A DNA stretch of 64,000 nucleotides from Streptomyces sp. man185 (GTDB lineage: Bacteria; Actinomycetota; Actinomycetes; Streptomycetales; Streptomycetaceae). The translations under genes and the position numbers were made by a program. Position 1 is the stretch's first letter. Every line of letters begins with the position of its first letter. Below are positions 17,525-24,615 of this stretch, in pieces. The notes beneath the pieces were generated by a model. That model worked only from the letters and a program-made list of their open reading frames with translations, was not told where the DNA came from and did no database searches. The stretch lies in NCBI GenBank assembly GCA_002551355.1, contig NTHE01000039.1:1-64000 (forward strand), read 5' to 3'.

Positions 17525-18703
17525 CTAGTACACCGGCTTCTCGGGCTCGATCTGGTTGACCCAGCCGATCACACCGCCGCCCACGTGCACCGCGTCGGCG
17601 AAGCCCGCGGACTTGAGGACCGCGAGGACCTCGGCGCTGCGGACGCCCGTCTTGCAGTGCAGGACGATGCGCTTGTCCTGCGGGAGGTCCTGGAGGGCGG
17701 TGCCCATGAGGAACTCGTTCTTCGGGATCAGCTTCGCGCCGGGGATCGAGACGATCTCGTACTCGTTCGGCTCGCGGACGTCGATGATCTCGATCTTCTC
17801 GTCGCCGTCGATCCACTCCTTGAGCTGCTTGGGAGTGATCGTCGCGCCGAGCGCCGCCTCCTGCGCCTCCTCGGACACGACGCCGCAGAAGGCCTCGTAG
17901 TCGATGAGCTCGGTGACGGTGGGGTTCTCGCCGCAGACCGCGCAGTCGGGGTCCTTGCGAACCTTCACCTGGCGGTACTGCATCTCCAGGGCGTCGTAGA
18001 TCATCAGCCGGCCGACCAGCGGGTCGCCCACGCCGGCGAGCAGCTTGATGGCCTCGGTGACCTGGATGGAGCCGACGGACGCGCAGAGCACGCCCAGCAC
18101 GCCGCCCTCGGCGCAGGAGGGGACCATGCCCGGCGGCGGGGGCTCCGGGTAGAGGCAGCGGTAGCAGGGCCCGTGCTCGGACCAGAACACGGAGGCCTGG
18201 CCGTCGAAGCGGTAGATCGAGCCCCACACGTACGGCTTGTTCAGCAGCACCGCGGCGTCGTTGACGAGATAGCGGGTGGCGAAGTTGTCCGTGCCGTCCA
18301 CGATCAGGTCGTACTGCGCGAAGATCTCCATCACGTTCTCGGCTTCGAGCCGCTCTTCGTGAAGGACCACGTTGACGTACGGGTTGATGCCCAGCACCGA
18401 GTCCTTGGCGGACTCCGCCTTGGACCGGCCGATGTCGGACTGGCTGTGGATGATCTGGCGCTGCAGGTTCGACTCGTCGACCTCGTCGAACTCCACGATG
18501 CCGAGCGTGCCGACACCGGCCGCGGCCAGGTACATCAGGGCCGGTGAGCCGAGGCCGCCGGCGCCGACGCACAGCACCTTGGCGTTCTTCAGGCGCTTCT
18601 GTCCGTCCATCCCGACATCCGGGATGATCAGGTGGCGGGAGTACCTGCGGACCTCGTCGACGGTGAGCTCAGCAGCTGGCTCGACCAGGGGTGGCAGCGA
18701 CAC
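17525..18703 (-). CDS. moeZ: Adenylyltransferase/sulfurtransferase MoeZ (MoeB-rhodanese fusion)
   Basis: Activates the C-terminus of small sulfur-carrier proteins (MoaD, ThiS and CysO types) by adenylation and then passes sulfur to them, serving molybdopterin and other sulfur pathways. Residues 1-280 form the ThiF/E1-like domain with VGAGGLGSPAL, IVDGTDNFATR and zinc-ligand pairs CYRC and CAVC. Residues about 295-392 form a rhodanese domain with active-site loop CKTGVRS. At 392 residues it is of normal length. It starts at GTG 18703 after GAGG. It is divergently insulated from the exopolysaccharide-like module by only 99 bp, on the same strand. Confidence 0.93.
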   Translation of the reverse strand: MSLPPLVEPAAELTVDEVRRYSRHLIIPDVGMDGQKRLKNAKVLCVGAGGLGSPALMYLAAAGVGTLGIVEFDEVDESNLQRQIIHSQSDIGRSKAESAKDSVLGINPYVNVVLHEERLEAENVMEIFAQYDLIVDGTDNFATRYLVNDAAVLLNKPYVWGSIYRFDGQASVFWSEHGPCYRCLYPEPPPPGMVPSCAEGGVLGVLCASVGSIQVTEAIKLLAGVGDPLVGRLMIYDALEMQYRQVKVRKDPDCAVCGENPTVTELIDYEAFCGVVSEEAQEAALGATITPKQLKEWIDGDEKIEIIDVREPNEYEIVSIPGAKLIPKNEFLMGTALQDLPQDKRIVLHCKTGVRSAEVLAVLKSAGFADAVHVGGGVIGWVNQIEPEKPVY

Positions 18704-18802
18704 AGGAACCTCAACAATGCAGGTGGTCGGATTCTACGGAGACCGACTTCTTACGGTCGGCTACGTACGGTTGTTCTCCCCGTAACACTGCCACGCCCCG
18801 CC

Positions 18803-19627
18803 TCATTCCGAGATACCGGGTCCGACCCGCGAGACAATTTCGTCCCAGTACCTGGGCAGTGTCGCGAATGGATCGGATTGTCCGCCGCGGTCGTCCCGGT
18901 CCGTGAAGAAGATCGTCCCGGCGCCCTGCCAGCGGGCGATGCGCATGGCCTCCTCCAGGTGGGTGCGCGGAACGCCGTGGACGAAGTGGGCGAACCGCTC
19001 CGGCGGATAATCGGCCGTCCACTCGGCCACCTGGGACCAGCGGTAGTCGGTCCAGTGGCCCCGGAAGGTGACCAGCTGGTCGGCCGCCTCCGCGTACCCG
19101 GGGTACGGGTGGGTGCCCTGGCCCAGCACCAGGCGGCCTCCGCCGTCCGCGCTGTCGCTCTCCGCCAGCAGGGCGTGCAGGGTGCCGGTGAGCCGCCGGA
19201 CGGCGGGCAGGCCGGGGCGGTCGGTGGGGCACCGGGCGAGGTAGAAGCCGCCGATCCGGTACCAGTCGATGAAGGACCGGGCGTCCGCGATCAGCTCCTC
19301 GAAGGGCCGCTCGCCGTGGGCCAGGTCGAGATGGCCGAGCAGCCTGCCGCCGGAGGCCCGGACGGTGTCGTCCGGGGCCTCGCCGTGCAGGGCGCGTTCG
19401 CGGGCGTTGCGCAGCCGGCCCGCCGCCTCCAGGCAGTGCGGGTCGGGCCGGGAGCCGGGGCCGTCCGCGATGTTGAGGACGGCCCAGTGCAGCGGGGTGC
19501 CGGGGCGGGCCAGCTCGGCCCACTCGGCGGGGGCGAGCAACGGGTGGGCGTAGCCCGGGACGCCGAAGCCGAGCTGTTCGCCGCCCGCGGTCCTGCGGGC
19601 GTCGACGGGAGCGGTCAGATGCGGCAC
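18803..19627 (-). CDS. Spherulin-4 (GH135-like) family protein, catalytic residues apparently absent
   Basis: A 274-residue TIM-barrel protein of the spherulation-specific family 4, related to fungal Sph3 glycosidases that cut galactosamine polymers. Family features are FGVPGYAHPL, WAVLNIADGPG and HLDLAHGERP. By motif comparison the usual Asp-Glu pair after the fourth strand is replaced (GGFYLARC), and the later Glu position reads FRGHW, so hydrolysis is doubtful. No signal peptide is seen, so it is probably cytosolic. GTG 19627 has GGAGG just upstream and overlaps the epimerase gene by 13 bases, implying translational coupling. Confidence 0.75.
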   Translation of the reverse strand: MPHLTAPVDARRTAGGEQLGFGVPGYAHPLLAPAEWAELARPGTPLHWAVLNIADGPGSRPDPHCLEAAGRLRNARERALHGEAPDDTVRASGGRLLGHLDLAHGERPFEELIADARSFIDWYRIGGFYLARCPTDRPGLPAVRRLTGTLHALLAESDSADGGGRLVLGQGTHPYPGYAEAADQLVTFRGHWTDYRWSQVAEWTADYPPERFAHFVHGVPRTHLEEAMRIARWQGAGTIFFTDRDDRGGQSDPFATLPRYWDEIVSRVGPGISE

Positions 19628-20580
19628 GCCGCCTCCATCCAGATGTCCGCGAGGGACTCCTCCAGGTTGATCCGGGGCCGCCAGCCGAGCCGGTCGCGCG
19701 CGGTGCGGACGTCGGCCTGCTGCCAGGCCCCGCAGCCGTCCGGATACGGGGACGGGGTGGCGGAGAGGTGCTCCATGACGGACTCGGCGGAGGTGCGCGG
19801 GGCCCCGATGGGCAGGCGCGCGGGGGGCGTGTCCAGCTCGTGGAGTGCGCCCGCGTACCCGGCGACTCTCGCCAGGACCGCGGCGGCGTCGCGGAGCCGG
19901 ACGGCCCGCCCGGTGCCGATGTTGACGACGCCCTGGGCGGCGGAGAGCGAGGCGGCGTGGACGGCCCGCGCCACATCCCGTACGTCGACGAAGTCCCGCT
20001 GCACGCCGAGGCCGCTGAGCTTCAGCTCGCCGTCGCCCGCCTGCATGGCCCGGCGCATGGCCTCGGCGAGCCGGCCGAGCGGGGAGCCGGCCGGGGTGCC
20101 GGGGCCGACCGGCGAGAAGACCCGCAGCACGACGGCGTCGAGGCCGGAGCCGAGGACCAGCTCGGTGGCGGCGAGCTTGCTGACGCCGTACGGGCCGCCG
20201 GGGCGCGGAATGGCGTCCTCGGCGGTGGAGGAGCCGGGCTGCGAGGGCCCGTACTCCGAGGCGCAGCCGACCTGGACGAGCCGGGCCCCGCAGCCGCTGC
20301 GGCGCAGCGCCTCGCAGACGGTGGCGACGGCGACGGTGTTGTGGCGGGTGAGGTCCCGGGCGCCGCCGCGGGTGGCCCCCGCGCAGTTGACGACGACTCC
20401 GGGGTGGACGGCGTCCAGAAAGCGGGTGAGCGCCCCGGGGCTGCCGCCCGCGAGGTCGAAGCGGACGTCGGCGTCGTCGCCGCGCCCGAGGGCCGTGAGG
20501 TGGACGGCGGGGTCGGCGAGCAGCCGGTCGGCGACGAAGCGGCCGAGGAATCCGTTGGCTCCGAGCAGCAGCACCCTCAT
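19615..20580 (-). CDS. NAD-dependent epimerase/dehydratase (extended SDR)
   Basis: A sugar-nucleotide-modifying enzyme of 321 residues. The N-terminal Rossmann motif is LLGANGFLGRF, and the catalytic Tyr/Lys pair is in PYGVSKLAATE with an upstream SEYG serine. The rest is the substrate domain. Its position between a glycosyltransferase/membrane pair and a spherulin-4 gene suggests that it makes a hexose or hexosamine donor for them; substrate and reaction (4-epimerase or other) are not decidable. Its ATG overlaps the stop of a 19-codon upstream frame in an ATGA arrangement, and GAGG lies nine bases before it. Confidence 0.82.
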   Translation of the reverse strand: MRVLLLGANGFLGRFVADRLLADPAVHLTALGRGDDADVRFDLAGGSPGALTRFLDAVHPGVVVNCAGATRGGARDLTRHNTVAVATVCEALRRSGCGARLVQVGCASEYGPSQPGSSTAEDAIPRPGGPYGVSKLAATELVLGSGLDAVVLRVFSPVGPGTPAGSPLGRLAEAMRRAMQAGDGELKLSGLGVQRDFVDVRDVARAVHAASLSAAQGVVNIGTGRAVRLRDAAAVLARVAGYAGALHELDTPPARLPIGAPRTSAESVMEHLSATPSPYPDGCGAWQQADVRTARDRLGWRPRINLEESLADIWMEAACRI

Positions 20581-20636
20581 CGCGCACCGCCTCGGTGCCG
20601 ACGGCTCACTGCCGGTGCGGGGGATTGGGGGGTCAT
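20577..20636 (-). CDS. Possible 19-residue leader peptide coupled to the epimerase
   Basis: An ATG at 20636 preceded by AGGAG at good spacing opens a frame that encodes MTPQSPAPAVSRRHRGGAR. Its TGA overlaps the epimerase ATG (ATGA). No homologue is recalled; the ribosome site and overlap are the only support. It could couple translation across the 217-bp gap from the membrane-protein gene. Confidence 0.35.
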   Translation of the reverse strand: MTPQSPAPAVSRRHRGGAR

Positions 20637-20797
20637 GGCGGGTTTCTCCTAGGTCAGTCAGGTCGGGTGGTGCTGGGCCGGCCCGCGGCGTCGGCTCCGC
20701 GGGAGTGGGTCGGTGAGGCGGTGGAGCGGTTCATGGGGAGGGGTGGTGCGGTGGTGCTGCTCGCGGGGAGCGGGGGTGGTGCGTCGGTGGGGCCGGG

Positions 20798-21967
20798 TCA
20801 GGGCCGGGTGTGGGCGGAGGCACGGGAGAGCGCGAGGGCGGCGTGCAGCAGCAGTCCGAGGGCGGCCCCGCCGCAGCCGAGGGCGGAGACGGCTCCCGTC
20901 CCGCCTGCTGAGACGAGAGCGTTCACGGGCTGGGCGAGGGGTTCGAGGCCGGGGAGCCGGGCGGCGAGCACGAGGGCCGGGGCCCCTGCCTCGACGGCGC
21001 AGGCGGCGGCGAGCGCGACGGTGCCCGGCTCGGGCAGCCCGTGCGCGGCGAGCAGCCGGGCCACGAAGAACAGGACCCCGAGGGCGACGGCCGCGACGGG
21101 GGTACCGCCCCCGCCGAGACCGAGGTCGGCCAGGTACAACAGGGGGAGCAGCGCGCCGAGGAAGAGGGTGACGGCCGCGAGGAGCAGGGGGCGCACACCC
21201 GCGCCGAACTCCTCCAGGGCGCGGCTGCCGGACAGTTTGCGGTGGGCGTGGACGGTGAAGAGGTGGGCGCACCAGGCGGCCGGGGCGATGGCGGCGGCGA
21301 GGCCGAGCAGCGGGGCGGGGCTGCCGTCCCACGGGCCGTCCGGGCCACCGGTCATGACCTGGGCGAGCAGTTCCTCGCCGTACACCGCGTAGCTCAGCAG
21401 CCAGCAGGCGTACATGCCGGCGCGGCCCGCTCCTTCGGGGGCGCGCAGGGGGCCGCGGCCCAGGCACGCCCGGAGCGCCAGGCAGGCCAGGAGGGCGCCG
21501 ACGACGGTGACGAGGGCCCGGGCGCCGTCGCCGAGGACGCCCTCGGTGACCCGGAGCACCCCGGCGGTCGCCAGGCAGGCGGCTCCGGGTAGCAGGGCGA
21601 GGAGCGTCCAGGCGGCCCGCGCCTCGGTGTCGGGACCGGGACCGGAGGGTCCGCCGCCGGCGGCTTCCCGCGTACGGGGCGGCATGCGGGCGTACAGCTC
21701 CTCGGCGAGGGCGAAGACGTCCCGGTGGCGGTAGCGGGCGGCGGTGCGGTCGGTGAGGCCGTGCGCCTCCAAACCGGCGGCGATCTCCAGCGGGTCCACG
21801 GCCCGTTCGCACAGGTCGCGGTGATGGTGCAGCAGGGATTTCACCGGGTCGGCCGGGCCCCGGCGGGCGGTGGCGACCGGCGCCCGGCGCGCCGTGGTGC
21901 GGGGCGGAATCTCCGCGGGGCGCTCCGGGGCGGCAGCGGGCGTCGCCGGGTCGTCCGGACGGGTCAT
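20798..21967 (-). CDS. Polytopic membrane protein of exopolysaccharide-like module
   Basis: A 389-residue protein I do not recognise. The first 120 or so residues are soluble, with a helical segment LEAHGLTDRTAARYRHRDVF. The remainder is about eight to ten hydrophobic segments, the last ending near ALGLLLHAALALS. ATG 21967 is chosen because GGAG lies eight bases before it. An alternative ATG at 22099 overlaps the glycosyltransferase stop by eight bases but would add a low-complexity His/Pro/Thr N-terminus. Its place next to a PelF-type enzyme suggests a polymer-export or synthase-anchoring role like PelG or PelE; sequence alone does not prove this. Confidence 0.7.
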   Translation of the reverse strand: MTRPDDPATPAAAPERPAEIPPRTTARRAPVATARRGPADPVKSLLHHHRDLCERAVDPLEIAAGLEAHGLTDRTAARYRHRDVFALAEELYARMPPRTREAAGGGPSGPGPDTEARAAWTLLALLPGAACLATAGVLRVTEGVLGDGARALVTVVGALLACLALRACLGRGPLRAPEGAGRAGMYACWLLSYAVYGEELLAQVMTGGPDGPWDGSPAPLLGLAAAIAPAAWCAHLFTVHAHRKLSGSRALEEFGAGVRPLLLAAVTLFLGALLPLLYLADLGLGGGGTPVAAVALGVLFFVARLLAAHGLPEPGTVALAAACAVEAGAPALVLAARLPGLEPLAQPVNALVSAGGTGAVSALGCGGAALGLLLHAALALSRASAHTRP

Positions 21968-22091
21968 CGGGAGGTCTCCGTGGTCGTGAAACGCAAGGGC
22001 GTGGAGGGTGGGGGCGTGAGGCGTAGGGGCGTGGGGGGTCTGGGCCCGGGGCGTAGGCGCGTGGCGGGTCGGGTGGCGGAGGGCCGGGCGG

Positions 22092-23903
22092 TCAGGCATC
22101 GCCGTCCCCCGCCGGTCCTGCCGCGACCGCGCAGACGCCCTCGGGCTCCGGCTCCGGCGTGTGCTCCGGCTCCGGGCGGGGCCGGAGGTGCGGCCCGGGC
22201 TGGGTCCAGCGGCCGAGGAGGTGGGCCTCCGGCGGGGTGGCGAAGGGCAGCGGGTCGCCGTCGGCGTCCACCGTGTCGGCCTCCCTGCGTACCGGGGTGT
22301 GCGACATCAGCTCCAGGTAAATGCCGCGAAATGCCGCGAGGTTCTGTTCGACGGTGAAGAGTTCGAGCGCGCGGGCCCTCGCAGCGGCCCCCAGCCGGGC
22401 CCGGCGCTCGGGGTCGCGCAGCAGCGCGACACAGGCGTCCGCGAGCGCCTTGGGGTTGCGCGGGGGCACCACCAGGCCCGTGCCGCCGATGACTTCGACG
22501 ACCGCGCCCACGTCGGTGGAGACGGTGGCCCGGCCGCAGAACATGGCTTCGACGAGGCTGACCGGGAAGCCCTCGACGGTGCTGGAGAGGACGATCACGC
22601 TGCCCGCGCCGTAGGCCTCGGCGAGATCGGGGACCTCGGGGCCGCCGATCTCCTCGAAGGTGACCGGGCTGCTGCCCTCGGTGTGGGAGCCGGTGGCCTC
22701 GTCCGGGAAGAGCTGGGCGGCCAGGGCCGTGCAGTGCGCGAGGTAGGCGGTGGCCTCGTCGCCCTCCGCCGGGGCGCCGAAGATCCGCAGCCGGGCGCCG
22801 GGCCGGGCGCGGCGGACCTCGGCGAAGGCGTGGAGGAGGGCGATCAGGTCCTTGGCGGGCTCGATCCGGCCGACCCAGACCAGCGTGTCCGGGCCACCCG
22901 CCGCATCGCCCTCGCCCGCCGCGCCGAGGCGTTCGGCGTTCTCGCCGACCGGGTCGAAGCGCTCGGCGGCCATGCCCGGGTAGACGGTGCGCTGCTTGGC
23001 GGGGTCGGCCCCGCAGCGCTGCTGCCAGCGGCGGACGTGGGTGTTGCCGGGGGTGACGATCGCCGCCTGGCGGTAGATCTCGGTGGCGAGGCGGCCGTGG
23101 AACCCGGCGAGGAGGGCGCGCACGGGGGCTCCGTACGGGGTGCCGGATGCGGCGGCCAGGTAGTGCGCGCGCAGCGGGACTCCGTGCTCGGTGACCAGCA
23201 GCGGCACCCCGAAGAAGCGTTTGGCCAGGAGTCCCGGGAGGGCGGCCGCCCCGCCGGAGGCCGCATGGCAGAGGTCGACCGCGCCGAGGCTCTCCTGGTC
23301 GTACCAGTCCAGCGAGAGCGGGCGCAGCGCGCGTTCCAGCTCGGCGGCGAAGGCGAGATGGTCGGTGACGGTGGCGCTCTGCACGGTCCGGCCGGTGCCG
23401 CGGGCGCGGCAGGCGGCCTCCAGGATCCGGACGGTGGCCTCGGAGCGCAGGGCCAGGTGGAGCCCGCCGCGTTCGCGGGCCAGCTCGGCCAGCCCGTAGA
23501 GCCCGTCGGCGAAGAGCTCCGCGCCGGGACCCTCGCCCGCTTCCGTGCCGGCCCCGTCGGGAATGCAGACCGCGGTGGCGAGCGCGGTGAGGTGTTCGGT
23601 GAAGCGCCCCCGGTCGCGCCTCCGGTAGGACTGCTCACCGCCGGTCACCAGCCGGGCCAGCAGGCCGCGTTCGCCGCTGCCGCGCAGGGTGCCGTCATCG
23701 GGGGTCCACAGCGGCGCGGTGCGCACCCGGCTGACCTGGTGCGGCAGGCGGACCCAGCCCTGGTCCTCCTGGTGGGCGGAGCGGCTCAGTGCGAACAGGT
23801 CGAACTCGTGCTGCGGCAGCCCGCGCACCAGCCGGTCGCACCAGAGTCTGGACTCACCGGTCGCATACGGATAACCACCGTCGGTGAGCAGTCCGATCCG
23901 CAC
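22092..23903 (-). CDS. DUF3492-containing GT4 glycosyltransferase (PelF-like)
   Basis: A cytosolic retaining glycosyltransferase of 603 residues. The N-terminal half is the DUF3492 domain typical of PelF, beginning RIGLLTDGGYPYATGE. The C-terminal half is a GT4 donor domain with WVGRIEPAKDL and the E-x7-E segment EGFPVSLVE. A Pro/Glu-rich tail follows from about residue 565. PelF polymerises N-acetylhexosamines from UDP donors in the Pel exopolysaccharide system. It is the first gene of a four-gene run (transferase, membrane protein, epimerase, spherulin-4) transcribed leftwards. It starts at GTG 23903. Confidence 0.85.
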   Translation of the reverse strand: MRIGLLTDGGYPYATGESRLWCDRLVRGLPQHEFDLFALSRSAHQEDQGWVRLPHQVSRVRTAPLWTPDDGTLRGSGERGLLARLVTGGEQSYRRRDRGRFTEHLTALATAVCIPDGAGTEAGEGPGAELFADGLYGLAELARERGGLHLALRSEATVRILEAACRARGTGRTVQSATVTDHLAFAAELERALRPLSLDWYDQESLGAVDLCHAASGGAAALPGLLAKRFFGVPLLVTEHGVPLRAHYLAAASGTPYGAPVRALLAGFHGRLATEIYRQAAIVTPGNTHVRRWQQRCGADPAKQRTVYPGMAAERFDPVGENAERLGAAGEGDAAGGPDTLVWVGRIEPAKDLIALLHAFAEVRRARPGARLRIFGAPAEGDEATAYLAHCTALAAQLFPDEATGSHTEGSSPVTFEEIGGPEVPDLAEAYGAGSVIVLSSTVEGFPVSLVEAMFCGRATVSTDVGAVVEVIGGTGLVVPPRNPKALADACVALLRDPERRARLGAAARARALELFTVEQNLAAFRGIYLELMSHTPVRREADTVDADGDPLPFATPPEAHLLGRWTQPGPHLRPRPEPEHTPEPEPEGVCAVAAGPAGDGDA

Positions 23904-23982
23904 GAGTACACCCCCGATCTCCCTTGTGGGCGGCCGCCGTTGAAACGGCGACTCGCAGCGGGACGACCGTAAGCGGATACGC

Positions 23983-24018
23983 CGGTGGTGCGACGGACGG
24001 TTGTCCGTCGCACCACCG
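23983..24018. terminator. Terminator hairpin upstream of the PelF-like gene
   Basis: A perfect 16-bp stem (CGGTGGTGCGACGGAC and complement) with loop GGTT. It separates the ABC ATPase remnant from the exopolysaccharide-like module. Other sequence at 23904-24083 shows only a short CGCCGTT/AACGGCG hairpin. Confidence 0.8.
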
Positions 24019-24083
24019 AAAGGGGTGAACCGTCGTAACTTTCCCGCCCCGGTCGCGTTCCGTCGCGATACAGCGGTCGGTTG

Positions 24084-24611
24084 TTACGGAGGGTCAGGCC
24101 CGGGCCAGCTCCCTGCGGGCTGTCCGGCGGGCCGCCGCGAGCCCGGGATCGAGGGCGGGCACGGCGCCGGCAGCTGCCGGGTGTACGGGTCCTCGGGGTT
24201 CCCGTACACCTCGTCCGCCCCGCCCTGCTCGACGATCACTCCCCGGCGCATCACCGCGACCCGGTCGCTGACCTGCCGGACCACGGCGAGGTCGTGGGCG
24301 ATGAGGACCTGGCCGATGCCCAGCTCCCGCTGGAGTTCGGCGAGCAGGGCGATGACCTGGGCCTGGGTGGTGACGTGCAGGGCGGAGACCGGTTCGTCGC
24401 AGACGATCAGCTTCGGCTCGGCGGCCAATGCGCGGGCGATCCCGATGCGCCGGCGCTGTCCGCCGCTGAACTCGTGCGGGTAGCGCTCGAAGTGCGCCGG
24501 GTCCAGCCCGACGCGCTCCAGGAGTGCGCCCACCCGGTCCCGGACGTGCCCCTCGTCGTTCTCCCCCGCCGCCCGCAGCGGGTCCGCGACGGACTCCCCG
24601 ACCGAGCGACT
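24084..24611 (-). pseudogene. Decayed oligopeptide ABC transporter ATPase (DppF-like), N-terminus missing
   Basis: The frame encodes the C-terminal half of a DppF/OppF-type ATPase: SVGESVADPL, the signature EFSGGQRRRIGIARAL, Walker B KLIVCDEPVSAL and the H-loop LIAHDLAVVRQ. Walker A and roughly the first hundred residues are absent; upstream is the 3' end of the DUF3152 gene. The D-loop reads SALHVTTQAQ instead of SALDVSIQAQ, and the C-terminus degenerates into Pro-rich sequence. No transporter permease is nearby. A short protein from GTG 24533 could be made but could not bind ATP normally. It looks like a deletion remnant. Confidence 0.8.
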
Positions 24612-24615
24612 GGGC

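Noticed and set aside
18704..18802. SigmaR promoter for moeZ
   Set aside because: An AGAAT word followed by GTT exists, but the spacer is too short (15 bases) and the first hexamer is poor.
21968..22099. Longer N-terminus for the membrane protein starting at ATG 22099
   Set aside because: It would add a repetitive His/Pro/Thr segment; the internal ATG 21967 has the better ribosome site. Kept only as an alternative.
24533..24611. Alternative that the DppF-like frame is a complete small ABC protein
   Set aside because: Walker A and the N-terminal half are absent and the frame starts inside the ATPase fold, so it cannot be a functional full ATPase.
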